This document shows positions 1-11,070 of a stretch of 64,000 nt of DNA, in pieces (position 1 is the stretch's first letter; every line of letters starts with the position of its first letter). This stretch comes from Lotus japonicus (Eukaryota; Streptophyta; Magnoliopsida; Fabales; Fabaceae), in contig NC_080043.1 of assembly GCF_012489685.1 (NCBI RefSeq), positions 10,542,501 through 10,606,500 of the forward strand, written 5' to 3'. The position numbers were made by a program, and so were the translations under genes. A model generated the notes under the pieces. That model saw only the letters and a program-made list of their open reading frames with translations, searched no databases and was not told the DNA's origin.

Positions 1-267
1 ATATTAAGTGTGATCAAATCGGCTGCTTGGATTTGATTTGTGTTTATTCTGTGGAAGTTGTATCTTTGCACTAAAATCTTCACGTTAAGATTTGTTGCTA
101 TTTTTAAAGATTCACTTCCTGGTTTGTGTTTGTGGACTCTTTGTTCGTTCAAACCCATCGAAAACAATGCCCGAAGAACTGCTATATGAGAAGACCTAAA
201 CCTAGTTGCTAGGTGCGCTTTGGTTGAGAAATTTAGGGTTTTACTCTCTTGAGTTCATAGTGTGTTG
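1..267 (+). mobile_element. Ty1/copia LTR fragment (family B), cut on the right
   Basis: This stretch aligns by eye with the middle of the LTRs at 36574-37461 and 42329-44822. Shared blocks include the purine-rich stretch before the TTTAGGGTTT-like segment, and 'gaagacctaaacctagttgctagg' has a clear counterpart in both. Its 5' part lies before the window. On the right it stops abruptly where a Tekay-like LTR begins, and the remaining third of the LTR is not found nearby. It carries no coding capacity. Confidence 0.6.
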
Positions 268-980
268 TGTAAGACCCCGAAATAAATAACTAGATTATTT
301 ATTTGTTTTTGTTATATTAAATGATTGAATGTTTATATTCTATGTTATTCTCCTGACTTGAACCCTATTGCGAGTCATTAATATTATTTATATAATAATT
401 AAGTTCGGAGTATGTTTAAGGATGACACTATAGTCATTTTGAGTGATAGCACAAGTCATATTCGCACCCGACTAAGGTCGCGAGTGTTCGAAAAAGGCTA
501 TATCCGCTCCTAGAGCGCCGGTTAAGATAATTTTAGAATTGAAGGGAGAATAAGAACATCTGAGTAATTTTCCCATGACCAGTATTCCAGTACGAAACCC
601 TCGACTGTAAGCACGTTAGGTTTTGCTTCCCGGAAGTCTGCCGAAACTACACTTTAACTTCTCCGGGACTTTAATTAAGACCCTGAATGAAGATTTTTTC
701 TATTCGGAGCTTCTAATGAAGTTTCCATCTGCGTTGCCTCATTCCTTTCGACGTTTGTGATCTTTTTCCAGAAGGAAGTTTCTTTAGCCGACGTCGACTG
801 CAAAAAGTAGTTTTTCGGCGTAAATCGACCCACATTGTCTTTGAGACGTTTTCCTCAATTAAAACAACCGCGATTTTAGTTCCGACATTCTGTCGCCGAA
901 TACTCAATTTTTATCAGCATATGAAAGTACCAAAATGATCGGAACCACGAAATCTCAATTTTTCAGATTTGCGCCTCGCC

Positions 981-988
981 TATAAAAA
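981..988 (+). promoter_or_regulatory. TATA box in Tekay-like LTR
   Basis: TATAAAAA at 981-988 sits in a GC-richer stretch inside the LTR and is followed by a GA-rich leader starting about 45 bp downstream. It is the expected transcription start region of this LTR, probably inactive now. Confidence 0.5.
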
Positions 989-2386
989 AGGGGAAAATGA
1001 GAGATTTTTTCCCAAGAGTGGCCGAGAGCTAGAGAGAGAAAGAGAGGGGTGCAGAGCTTTCTCCGATTCTTGCCGGATCATCCTGATTTCAGAAGCTACG
1101 CGTAGGTGCAGAAGTAAGGATGATTAATCTTACTTCCGTTTCTTCTTTCTGTCGGATTTTCTCATGTCTTTCCGTGCTCAAAGTTTTGAGCTTAATGAAA
1201 AAATGTCTGATGGCTTTGATTTTTCTTTCCAAATACCTTCCCCACTAACCCAACATTCTATAACTGTTGTTGGTGCGCTCGGATTTTCACCGAGTCGCCG
1301 TAGATCTGAATTTCTTAGCCCAAAACTCATTTTCACTCAGACTTTGCTTTTTGATTAAAAAGTTCTTAATATTTCTTAGTGCCTTTGAGATTAGTTGTTA
1401 CTAAAGGCCTTGTTTATCGTTATTCAAAATTTGTTTCGAAAAATATCGACCCAATTCACAGTTTAAGTTCTTAAATTTTTCTGAGAGTTTCCCTGCCCTA
1501 GATATCACCTGAGATTGCCTATGAATTTTATTAGATCGAAGAAAAAGTTTGGGAAACCCTATTTTTAATAGTGTCCGAAACCTGTTGGAGTCGTACCGTG
1601 ATCAAAATAATTTTTGGGTTTGTATGGCCTGAGCTATGGCGTAGCTCTCTCTGTTGTCGAAATTTTGGCGTTGGTTTCGTGTCATTCCGAGTTCTGCAGC
1701 TCGAGTTATGCGCGTTTTAGCGTTATTGGATTGTATTGTTCATTCGTGCCTAGATGTCGAACTCTGAAGCTTTGAAAGGTTCTTTCGGTTTTGTTTAGTG
1801 TTATTGGATTGTATTGTTTCTTAGTAACTAAGAAATGATATTTTGCTTAAGGTTTGGAACGAGTTGAGCTGAGGAAAGAGGTTTTGGAACAAGCTGTGAG
1901 GTTTCACAACGAACGAAGACGCACCGGGGAACTTGCTGAGTTTGAGAGTTTGACTTTGGATCGTATTGTGATATTGAGCTTGGAAGGAGAATAAAAGGTT
2001 AGGGTAACTCAGTATAGAGTGTCTTTGTGTCTTGCATGATTTATCCGCACTACATGCGATTGAGATGAAGATTATTAAATTGATTGGCGTTAATTGAAAT
2101 ATTGGTATGCTTTCAATGTTGTATGCTTGCTTATGTTGACTGTTTCTGAGGCTTGTGCCAAATATTTTCTGAGGCTTCGACCATTGTTAAACAATAGAGA
2201 CGTGCATCTCCGTTTTCTGAGGTTTCGGCCATTGGTTATTGTTGAAACTCTGACTTGATTATTGGACTGAGAATTGTTGATGTTTTGATTGTTGCTATGG
2301 TTTATGTTGGGCTGGTTCACATACTAAGTATGTGCTAAATAGTTATGTGATGTGTTAATATTTGTGCACATGTTTTATTGGATTGT

Positions 2387-2491
2387 ATTGTGGGGCCTGT
2401 GTGGCATATTGTGGAGCCTGTGTGGCATATTGTGGAGCCTGTGTGACGTATTGTGAGGCCTGTGTGGCGTATTGTAGGGCCTTCGTGGCAT
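2387..2491 (+). repeat. 21-bp tandem repeat, five units
   Basis: Five consecutive units of about 21 bp share the core 'ttgtggagcctgtgtggca'. Two adjacent units are nearly identical and the others differ at one to four positions. They lie in the downstream part of the Tekay-like LTR. Confidence 0.8.
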
Positions 2492-2976
2492 ATTAAGTGG
2501 CAGATCAATGGTTTTCGTACTAGGTGACTGTCTTGTCTTGCGAGACGCTTTTGATTTGAACTGTCTTGGTAGTAACACATAGTTGTACTACGGGGCACTT
2601 ATATTGTGGATATCTAATTTGATATTATATTGTTGAGGTTGTGGATATCTTATTTGATCATATGTTGTTAAGGTTGTTGATACCTGATTTGACGTTCTAT
2701 TGTTGAGTGTATTGTTATATGATTTAAACCTAAGTTATTATGTTGCTGATATCTGATTAAATCTATTTTGTTGATATCTGATTTAATTTTATGTTGTTGG
2801 ATATATGTCGTCATCTACCTGCGGGAAAGGAAAAGGGTGGCGAGGAAAAAGGTGAAGGCAACAAACATAGAGAGAAGAAGGAAAGTCGGTGGCAAAGTTG
2901 GTTAAGGAGCAGATGTACCCGCAGCAAGAGGCTTTAGACCGCCGCTAACGGTGGCAGCCGCCGGCGAGAAGAGGAC

Positions 2977-3710
2977 ATGGAGCTCAACGCGCATTTGACG
3001 GATATCCTACGGGAGGTGAAGGCCGCACACATGGTTGGGGAATCCGACCAGGCAGAGCCCCCACCGCACAGTGGGATCGACACAACCAAGTGGTGTGAAT
3101 ACCACCGGTCGGTAGGCCATGACACTGATGATTGCTTCACGAAGAAGGAGATAGAGAAGTTGATCAAGATGGGGTGGCTGAAGAAGTATGATCGGGGAAG
3201 CCGCCAGCAAGGGGATCGCCAGCAAGGGGATCGCCAGCAGGGGGATCACCGACAAGGAGACCGCCAACAAGGAGATCGCCAACAAGGGGATCGCCAGCAG
3301 GCGGCGAGGAAGGACCAAAAGGAAACTTTGGCGACCGAAAAGCATGGAGATGAAGAAACCTTCAACAAGGAGATGAAGCCGGCGATCGACACTATAAACA
3401 TGATTGCAGGTGGGTTTAGAGGCGGCGGAGACATCCAGAAGGCGAGGAAGCGGCACGTGAGAGCAGTAAGTTCAGTCCAGGAAATTCCCTTTGGCTTCCA
3501 ACACCCAAACATAGTGGTATCCACGGTAGATTTGAGGGAATTAAGTCGCATAAGGATGATCATATCGTCGTCATGGTGAGGCTCAACAACTTCAACGTCA
3601 GGCGAGTACTTCTGGACCAGAGCATCTCAGCGGACATTATCTACGGTGATGCATTCGACAAGCTTGGGCTGACAAATCACGATTTAACCCCTAGACGGGA
3701 ACCTTGGTAG
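2977..3710 (+). pseudogene. Tat-like Ty3/gypsy gag-protease, broken
   Basis: The first 200 codons contain a Gag tail with a zinc-binding pattern (CEYHRSVGHDTDDC, residues about 40-53) followed by the helix EIEKLIKMGWL, typical of plant Tat/Athila-group Gag. Residues about 70-108 are (RQQGD)n repeats. A conserved linker with INMIAGGF and ARKRH follows. Near 3520-3545 the reading frame shifts by one base; the next frame continues with a retropepsin-like segment (LNNFNVRRVLLD, then SADIIYGDAFDKLGLT) up to a TAG at 3708-3710. The protease active-site position reads D-Q-S rather than D-T/S-G, so it should be inactive. RT, integrase and RNase H are absent. No good start codon is evident; coding similarity probably begins before 2977. 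Confidence 0.75.
3201..3303 (+). repeat. 15-bp coding minisatellite (RQQGD units)
   Basis: About seven in-frame units of 15 bp (cgccagcaaggggat and variants) encode R-Q-Q-G-D repeats inside the Tat-like Gag. The third-base differences between units show that they are not all of one age. Confidence 0.85.
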
Positions 3711-3718
3711 GTTTTTCA

Positions 3719-3780
3719 GGTGATGCAAAAAGTTAAACTAGGTGATGCCAAAAAGTTAAACTAGGTGATGCAAAAAGTGA
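3719..3780 (+). repeat. 22-bp tandem repeat at the gag-pro / antisense ORF junction
   Basis: Two full units and one partial unit of ggtgatgcaaaaagttaaac lie exactly between the broken protease and the 3' end of the antisense ORF. They mark the place where the polymerase region is missing. Confidence 0.8.
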
Positions 3781-3808
3781 CAAAATTAAGTAGCATAGGG
3801 CAAGAAAT

Positions 3809-4739
3809 TTAGCAACCTAGATATTTGGGAGTCAGCGACTTCTTGGCGGCATCGATAACCTTCCCACAATCCAGAATAGGGATCTTGGTGAAGAAATTAA
3901 TGATAATCTTATCAGTATCGGTGAGGGAATCCTCTGGCGGGTCAACGATGCTATTGAGCTCTTCCGTCCAGTAAAAAGGAAAGAGGGCGATCTCGTCTCT
4001 CCAGGTGAAAACCTCGGGGTAGTCATTAGTCACACCGATCTTGAAGTACCTCTGAGCAAAGTTGGACTTAGCATTGGACTTGAACGGGTTGAACCGTTTG
4101 CGGCCAGGCCTGGCTTTCAGGGAAATCCAGCCACGTGACTGCAAGGACTTAGCGTCCACATTGTAGAAATAGAAGAAGAGAGTGGGCGATGGCTCGCACT
4201 GAATGGCGTTGCAGAGAATTTCGTAGCACCTCATGAATGCCCATGCGTTGGGGTGTAGCTGGCAGGGAGCGACGTTGATGTCACTCAAAATGGAGCAGTA
4301 AAAGGGGGGAAAAGGGAGTCTTATCCCCAATTTGGTGAACAGGTAATCATAGACGAAAAAGAAATGGAAGTTGTGGGAGTCGCCTACTGGTCGATGTCGC
4401 CAGGGGCGATCGCCTTTCGTGCAGCCGCTATAGATAAGGATATTGTCCAGGGGGACTTCGTGACAAAAGCCCCCGATCTCCGAGGAGAAATCCGAAACTG
4501 AATGGAGATCCTCATACTAAGAAGGTTGGTCGATGGCTTCTGGGGAGGGGGGGGGGCGTTTTGGCGACATGAGGAAGGATAGCGAAGGTTTTAAGCCGAA
4601 AGGTCGTTACCTCTGATAGCGCAAGGGGGACACCGCCGGGGTGGAGAGGCCCAGATGACATCTTGGGCGTTGGAACTCGTCGCGGAGAAGTCGGGGTATC
4701 TCGGCGAGTAGAGTTCCTGATTTGGCTTTTGGAGGCCAT
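3809..4739 (-). pseudogene. Antisense ORF with putative gypsy-type transposon domain
   Basis: The minus strand from 3809 to about 4500 codes for a protein resembling the plant 'putative gypsy type transposon' domain (Transposase_28 in Pfam terms). Recognisable blocks are HNFHFFFVYDYLFTKLGIRLPFPPF, split here only by the choice of start codon, and LFFYFYNVDAKSLQSRGW. A separate frame (start ATG 4737-4739) gives a Ser/Pro/Arg-rich amino terminus that fits in front of it, but a TAG near 4516 and a frame change separate the two parts. Such ORFs on the strand opposite to gag-pol are known from Tat-lineage elements such as Grande. Here it follows the broken gag-protease directly. A spliced intron instead of a frameshift is possible but I see no good splice pair. 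Confidence 0.6.
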
Positions 4740-5127
4740 TGGAGAAAATAAGGAGGGATATGGATTATCAGTTCCAGGCACAGTGGACGAAGTTGGGAGC
4801 TTACCGGGAAAGGAGGTAAACAAGGGATAGCCAAAGGGGTGGTAAGCAACAGTACAAGAGTGATGGTAGGTCAAAGATCTTTTGGAAGAGACTAGGGATG
4901 AGAAAAGTGGAGGTTTCGAAAGTGGCAGATGATGGAGAATGAAGGTCTTTATTGGCAAAGGATTGATCACGAATAGTGATGGCAATGGGTCTTAGACCCA
5001 TAGGGTACCCGCAAAAAATACCCACTATGGGTAGGGTAAAAACCCGCTAGATGGGTATGAGGTTGGGTATGGGTAATTACCCGTAAAAAGTAGTGGGTAT
5101 GGGTGCGGGTATGGGGATTATAGTATC

Positions 5128-5904
5128 TGATGACCCGGGATTTAAGGCTATTTTTCTAGTTTATTTGCATGCATTTTAATATATTATTTAAGATATTTTA
5201 GTCATTTTAGGACACTTTAGGTTTATTTCATGCATTTTAATATTTTTATTTAGTTTTAGTATTTTTCTATATTTTATGTTATTTTCTATATATTATTAGG
5301 ATTTATTTACTTTAATTTAGGATTATATAATTTTATTTTAAGGTGCTATCTTATTTTATCTCTTATCTATTTTTATTTGTTTTATTTTAGGAGAAGATTT
5401 GGAGAAAAAAATAAGAAATCATTGAAAATTCGGAACAGAGCTTGGGAATGTCTTATCGAGTTGGTATGTGCTATAATGCTCCTTTTATGATCACTAGAGC
5501 TTAAGGAATTAAGGCTAGGTTCTTAATTGGTAGATTCACTTAGCTAAGAAATTAGTAGGTGAATAACTCTTATCGGCATCTTAAATGTTAATTTCATCTT
5601 ATAAAAGTATATTGGTTGAGAATAAGTTGTAAATCAAGTGAACTCATTTTCCAAATACGCTTTCTTCTTTGTTTACCTCCGTGAACTTCTTTTATCGCTT
5701 TAATTATAGTTTTTTCCTTTATTTAAATAAACCCACATTTAACTTTTTAAACCATTCATCCATCATCTAGCTAGTGAGATTAATACGTAGCAACACAATC
5801 CCTGTGGAGACGACAAAACCCGATACTATACTACGATTGAGTCTTGAAAGGGATTTGATAGTAGTTAGTGGAGGAAGAATTCTTCATTAAATATCCTTTC
5901 ATCA
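5128..5904 (+). mobile_element. Solo LTR, 777 bp, TSD GTATC
   Basis: It begins TGATGACCCGGGATTTAAGG and ends CCTTTCATCA, flanked by the exact 5-bp duplication GTATC (5123-5127 and 5905-5909). It is the same family as the LTR at 6181-7989 but lacks about 1 kb from its middle (junction near 5400-5440). No internal retroelement sequence remains, so it is a solo LTR that also suffered an internal deletion. Confidence 0.9.
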
Positions 5905-5935
5905 GTATCCAACCCGCCCCATACCCGCACACATA

Positions 5936-5937
<2 letters not shown>

Positions 5938-5969
<32 letters not shown>
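5938..5969 (+). repeat. (TTA)n microsatellite
   Basis: About ten uninterrupted TTA triplets. The rest of 5910-6180 is AT-rich hAT-element interior without coding sequence. Confidence 0.95.
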
Positions 5970-6180
5970 TGGTAATATATTAAGTTATTAACAAATTAAC
6001 TTAAGCTATAACTTTCAAACTTACTCTTTTTTTTAAAAAAAAAAAATAGCTGAGTATTTAAGGTATTTATAACTATTGCTAATTTACTCCCACTTATTTT
6101 TAAAATTAGTAAGTTAATAACCTACAATTTTAAGACTATATTATAAATTATAAATTTAAAGTTATACCTTTCTCGCTTAT

Positions 6181-7989
6181 TGATGACCCGGGATTTAAGG
6201 CTATTTTCCTAGTTTATTTGCATGCATTTTGATATATTATTTAAGATATTTTAGTCATTTTAGGACACTTTAGGCTTATTTCATGCATTTTAATATTTTT
6301 ATTTAGTTTTAGTATTTTTCTACATTTTATATTATTTTTCTAGATTTTATTAGGATTTAAATTAGCTTTATATTCTATTTAATTACTATTAGGATTTATT
6401 TACTTTAATTTAGTATTAGATAATTTTATTTTAAGGTGTTATCTTATTTTTATCTCTTATCTATTTTTATTTGCTTTATTTTAGGAGAAGGTAGAGAAAA
6501 TTCTGAATTAAAAAAGAATTCTGGAGGCTGGAATCATGTGGAGCGCAAGTGCACAAGCTTATCATGAGCCTGCGCCTCTGATCGTGACACGTGGAGGACT
6601 CTGGAAATGAAAGCCCAGGATCGCGCGAGTGCATAGCTTTACAATGGGCGCGTCCGCACTGAATCATCTGCTGCGCCAGAAAAAGACAAAATAGGCCGAG
6701 AACACGAAAAAACACTATAAAATCAGTTTTTAACCTATTTTTTGGGATCTTTTTCATCTTTCTTTTCTCCAAAACCTAATAAACACATTTGGGGAGACTT
6801 GGAGGCAATTTCTTGGTGGAGAGGAAGGCTAGGCCCTTGAGGGCCGGTGTCAGGGCCATGAAGGAGGTGACAGCTTCTCCGGACGTCCATGGCTCCGTTC
6901 TATTTTGGGTTTTGTTTTTCTCTTTACCTATTTTTGTGTTGACTCTCTTTTAGTATTTGAGATGACTTAATTTGATTTTCTCTCTTATTCAATATACTTT
7001 TATGCAATTATAAGTATGGATTTTCATTATTTGGTGTTTCTCTCTATGATTAATGCTTCAATTGGTTAATTGGTGTTCTAAAGAGTTTATATTAATTCAT
7101 AAATAGATTGGGAAATTGATATGGGTTAATGTAGGCTTAGTTCATAAAAGGGGAAAAATTTATATGTCTTAGGTTATTAATTCTCTTTGCGCGTTCATGT
7201 ATCTTTTGTCAATATGATGATTTTTAGGATTTGCATGACAATTGAAAAGTTGGTGTGAGTTTAGTTAATGAGAGAAACCACTCTTGCATCAGTCATCTTA
7301 AGAAAGACATGTCTTAGGTAGGGTTGAGGTTTTCTAGGTGACAATAAGAGACATTAACTCTTAGGTATGAATATCATGAGTTGGAAAAGAGGTCTAAACC
7401 GAGTGACTAGTCGGGATACTCACCTCTCTAGGATATGATTATCTAGTAGGAACTATTGGAATTTCTTGAGTGACAGTCAGAGATTCTATCCGCTAGGACA
7501 TGAACTTCTTAGGTTAGGAACAGAGCTTGGGAATGTCTTATCGAGTAGGTATGTGCTATAATGCTCCTTTTATGATCACTAGGGCTTAAGGAATTAAGGC
7601 TAGGTTCTTAATTGGTAGATTCACTTAGCTAAGAAATTAGTGGGTGAATAGCTCTTATCGGCATCTTAAATGTTAATTTCATCTTATAAGAGTATATTGG
7701 TTGATAATAAGTAGTAAATCAAGTGAACTCATTTTCCAAATACACTTTCTTCTTAGTTTGCCTCCGTGAAACTTCTTTTATCGTTTTAAATATATTTTCT
7801 CTTTTATTAACATAAAATCACATTTTACTTGTTAAATCGATCATCCAACATCTAGCTAGTGAGATTAATACGTAGCAACACAATCCATGTGGAGACGACA
7901 AAACCCGATACTATACTACGATTGAGTCTTGAAAGGGATTTGATAGTAATTAGTGGAGGAAAACCTCTTCATTAAATATCCTTTCATCA
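6181..7989 (+). mobile_element. Solo LTR, 1809 bp, TSD CTTAT
   Basis: It begins TGATGACCCGGGATTTAAGG and ends CCTTTCATCA, flanked by the exact duplication CTTAT (6176-6180 and 7990-7994). It is the longer sister of the LTR at 5128-5904; the first 320 bp and the last 490 bp match closely. TGATGA...TCATCA ends and length suit a Ty3/gypsy element. No ORF of note. Confidence 0.9.
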
Positions 7990-8043
7990 CTTATTCCTTC
8001 TAAAAAAATATGCTTAGTTGAATGATTTTACTTGTTAAGTTTT

Positions 8044-8290
8044 GGCTAAAAAGCATTTTTGGCCCCTGATGTTTCAAGTTTGTGCAAATTCTGCCCCTAT
8101 CTATTTTTGTCGATGTTTCTACCCCTCATGTTTTCAAACAGTGCACCGTCAGACGGTGCACTGTTTGAAAACATGAGGGGTAGACGATGCACTGTTTGAA
8201 AACATGAGGGGTAGAAACATCGACAAAAATATAGCAGGGGCAGAATTTGCACAAACTTGAAACATCAGGGGCCAAAAGTGCTTTTTAACC
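8044..8290. mobile_element. Fold-back MITE
   Basis: A nearly continuous hairpin: the left arm starts GGCTAAAAAGCATTTTTGGC and the right arm ends with its complement (...GTGCTTTTTAACC). The arms meet at the palindrome gtgcaccgtc/agacggtgcac around 8151. The right arm carries an extra tandem copy of about 30 bp (gcactgtttgaaaacatgag...). No ORF. I cannot fix the target duplication, so the superfamily is open. Confidence 0.8.
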
Positions 8291-8548
8291 TTAAGTTTTT
8301 AGATAATCTTTTGTATTTTTAATTAGTGTTTTTTATTTAAAAAATTAGTTGTATTTTTGTTTTCGATTAACAAAAATAGTGAAAAATTATATTTTGGTTA
8401 GCTAAATTCTGGGTAGTGGGCACGGGTACGGGCATATAAGTACCCAGAGGGTACGGGTACGAGTATTCAAATTGCTACCCACGCGGGTATGGGGACGGGT
8501 ACGAGTAATTTTTGAAAACGCGGGTATGGGGATGGGTACTATAGTACC

Positions 8549-9756
8549 TGAAGGTATGAAAAACGGTAGAAAGGGGGGGGTTTGAATAACGTTTTCAGTA
8601 TAAAGCTTCCACCTTAAAGATTCTGACAAATCTTTCGAGAATTTAAGTGCTAAGGATAAGAGATAGAAAAGCACACAAGGATTTTATCCTGGTTCACTTG
8701 ATGAATCACTCAAGCTACTCCAGTCCACCCGTTAAGGTGATTTCTTCCTTCTTAGAATGAAGGCAATCCACTAATCAGGTAAGAGTTACAACTGCACTTG
8801 AAACCTACAAGTGACTAACAATTACACTGACTTAGCTCACACTAAGATTCACTCTCTTAGTCTTCTCTAGGATCCGATCAACCTTGATCTCCTAAAGGAA
8901 CTAAACAAACTGTTTATCAAAGAATTGTTTACAAGAGATTTGCTTCTAAAAAGCTAATAGTAAACTCAATGAATTTCAGATGAAAGAAAGCTTAGAAGAA
9001 TTTGAATATGTCTTGCGCGTATGTGAATGCTTCTAGCCGCTTCTTTCAGTCTTCAGCCTCTTTATATACTCCAAGGATTAGGGTTGAGCGTTGCATGGAA
9101 AATGCTACCGTTGGAGGGCAGTTCTGGAAAATCCAGCTTCTGCTATGTCTGAGACTGTTAGGTAGGTCGTCAGGAAGGTACAGTTGCTTTTGTACTTGGA
9201 TAGCGACTTGACCTTTAAACCTAGGAGACTTCTGATCAGGGGAATGCTTCATATTGGAACTTGTGAAGCCGGTTGATCAGAGTCAGAGGGAAAGCCCAGA
9301 TCCTCTGACCATTGTTTCTTCTGATTCTGAACTCAGAGGGAAGAACATGGTCTTCAGAGTATCTTGCTTCTGGACATCAGAACTTCACTAATCAGCTTCT
9401 GGATCTTCAGAGTCTTCTACACCATCAGAATATCTGAGCCTTCAGTGTTTCTTGGTTATCAGACTTTCTGGATCTTCAGAACTTCTAGTGACTGAGTCCA
9501 CATCAGAGTTTGTATAACTTCAGAACTTCTGAAGCTTTTCCACTGTTCATACTGAACATGGTGAATGCGAAAGCGTTGCTTGGGTCGCTCTATATACACA
9601 GTGCTTCTGATTTGTGTGAGATTGAGTTGAGGTCAGAGCCTGTAAGTAGCACACTCAGAAAAACACGTTAGAGTACCACAATTGTTCATATCAAAAGGTT
9701 AACTTGTAATCATCAAAACATAGAGTTGTACTACTAGATCAAAACTTGATCTTACA
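8549..9756 (-). repeat. Sirevirus 3' LTR
   Basis: 1208 bp, TG...CA, ending in cttgatcttaca next to the polypurine tract. Its downstream half on the plus strand (9280-9560) holds many short CAGA/TCTG inverted motifs such as cttcagaacttctgaag. Confidence 0.95.
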
Positions 9757-10310
9757 ATCTCCCCCTTTTTGATGATGACAAAACTAAGATTTTTGATGAA
9801 CAATTCTTAAACATTAAACTGAATTCACTCAGAGTTTAGAGATATAGAATAAGACTTATCCTGATGTGAATAGTTTATCTTGCTCATTCTGAAGTCAAGT
9901 CACTGCTTGATTCTGAGCTTAGCTCCCCCTGAATCTAATACTTGATGAAAACGTTAGTAAAGTCTAGATTCTGAGCTAAATGATATAAGAGTTCAGAGTG
10001 AAAAACTTATGACATAGATGAAAGTAGAGTAATCAGAGCGCATAAGTAATCAGAGTCACGGAAAAGGTATCAGAGTCTTGGGTATCAGTGTCAAATTAGA
10101 ATCACTTCAGAAGAAGTGAAATGTATTCCTTGTATTTGCCCAGTGACACATCTATGGTCATAAAGGTGGAATTCTTAAATTCTCCAAAAGAAAAATAAAT
10201 CACACTAACACATCTTACACATCAAAAACTGGGTGTACTCCCCCTTTTTGTCATAAGCAAAAAGCTTGGGGTGTGAAAAAACTTAGTTTGAAGTACAAGG
10301 TACTCCCCCT
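9757..10310 (-). promoter_or_regulatory. Multiple polypurine tracts (four copies)
   Basis: On the minus strand AGGGGGAG occurs four times: next to the 3' LTR (9757-9770), at about 9922-9929, 10237-10249 and 10301-10309. Polypurine tracts prime plus-strand DNA synthesis in LTR retroelements. Repeated copies of this motif upstream of the 3' LTR are a described hallmark of Sireviruses, which supports the lineage call. The intervening DNA is noncoding and rich in TCAGAG motifs. Confidence 0.75.
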
Positions 10311-10498
10311 TAGAGAAGGTCTAAGTTTAAAGAAAATGAAAACGAAGTAAGAATCAGAGTTAGGCGAAATAAATAGAAGATTTAATGCAAGATAAGAACG
10401 TTTACCACCGGCCAAGGGAGTAAAGAGGAGGGTCAGTTACCAAGAACTTAACCTCGAGAAACTGTAGGAGCATTAACTTTCAGAGAGAAAGTGAAGCC

Positions 10499-10506
10499 TA
10501 TATAAA
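10499..10506 (+). promoter_or_regulatory. TATA box for the antisense gene
   Basis: TATATAAA at 10499-10506 lies 50 bp before the ATG of the 130-codon plus-strand ORF. About 30 bp downstream is a CA-containing stretch (cttcacaactcg) suitable as a start site, giving a leader of some 20-30 nt. Confidence 0.55.
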
Positions 10507-10556
10507 GCGTTGGAGAGAAAGGTAAGCTTCACAACTCGAACAATTTTCAGAAAAAA

Positions 10557-10949
10557 ATGGCATCATACATCGTAGCACTAGAAGAGCTGAGAAGGAAGGC
10601 CTTTGAGGAGGACTTGTTCCTGAACATCAGGCATCCAGAGGGTACTAGGACCATCTCAGAGCTAACACGGACACTGCTGGAAGAGGACCTGCGTCCAGAG
10701 TTGAAGAGAGACCTGAGGGAATTTCTTGCCTTTGTTGAGGAGGTGCAAGAACTCAGCCGGCTTGAACTCAAGCTGCTGGAAGAAAAAGAGAGTTTTGAAG
10801 AGAAGCTCAAGACTGCAGAAGAGATTCTGGAGAGGGATGAGCTAAAAGACAGGCTCAACAACATCCAGTATGCACTGGAGCGTCTGGAGAAGGATAGGTC
10901 AGAGCAGCGCCAAGAGTGCAGAAGAATGAGGAGGGATCCTCCATTCTAG
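10557..10949 (+). CDS. Antisense coiled-coil protein inside the Sirevirus (130 aa)
   Basis: This ORF runs opposite to all other genes of the element, between the envelope-like ORF and the polypurine tracts. The ATG has a strong plant context (aaaaaaATGGC). The protein starts MASYIVALEELRRKAFEEDL, and residues about 50-125 are Glu/Leu/Lys/Arg-rich heptads suited to a coiled coil. There is no signal peptide or membrane segment. A TATA box stands 50 bp upstream and AATAAATAAA lies about 120 bp downstream, so it looks like a complete small transcription unit. I do not recognise the family. It does not overlap the envelope-like ORF, so it is not a shadow of another reading frame. It could be a captured host gene or an accessory gene of this lineage. 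Confidence 0.65.
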   Translation: MASYIVALEELRRKAFEEDLFLNIRHPEGTRTISELTRTLLEEDLRPELKRDLREFLAFVEEVQELSRLELKLLEEKESFEEKLKTAEEILERDELKDRLNNIQYALERLEKDRSEQRQECRRMRRDPPF

Positions 10950-11070
10950 ACTTTAGGAAAAGAATGTATGATGTAAACATAAAGAAATTATGAATGAAAA
11001 GATTTTTGCAAGTATATGTGACAAAATTATATATAGATATGCATATGATAATCACAAACGAGCAAAGTAG

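Larger units (their letters stand above)
268..2810 (+). mobile_element. Ty3/gypsy Tekay-like LTR fragment
   Basis: The left edge reads TGTAAGACCCCGAAATAAAT, which resembles the usual start of plant Tekay/Del chromovirus LTRs. A TATA box lies at 981-988, followed by a GA-rich leader region as expected for the R/U5 part. The right part is rich in imperfect 'gttgttgatatctgattt' repeats (about 2625-2800) and in 21-bp tandem repeats. I cannot see a CA end or a primer binding site; near 2811 the sequence changes into a Tat-like gag region. No gene is visible. The right boundary is approximate and the family call rests on the terminal sequence only. Confidence 0.55.

Noticed and set aside
3007..3456. 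149-aa minus-strand ORF with LLAIP repeats
   Set aside because: It is the complement of the RQQGD repeat coding for Gag; a shadow frame.
9002..9211. 69-aa plus-strand ORF, identical at 19876-20085
   Set aside because: Both copies lie in the two LTRs of the Sirevirus, so identity follows from LTR identity. No domain and no support as a gene.
10519..10550. GGTAAGC...TTTTCAG looks like an intron just before the antisense ATG
   Set aside because: It would be about 30 nt, too short for a plant intron.
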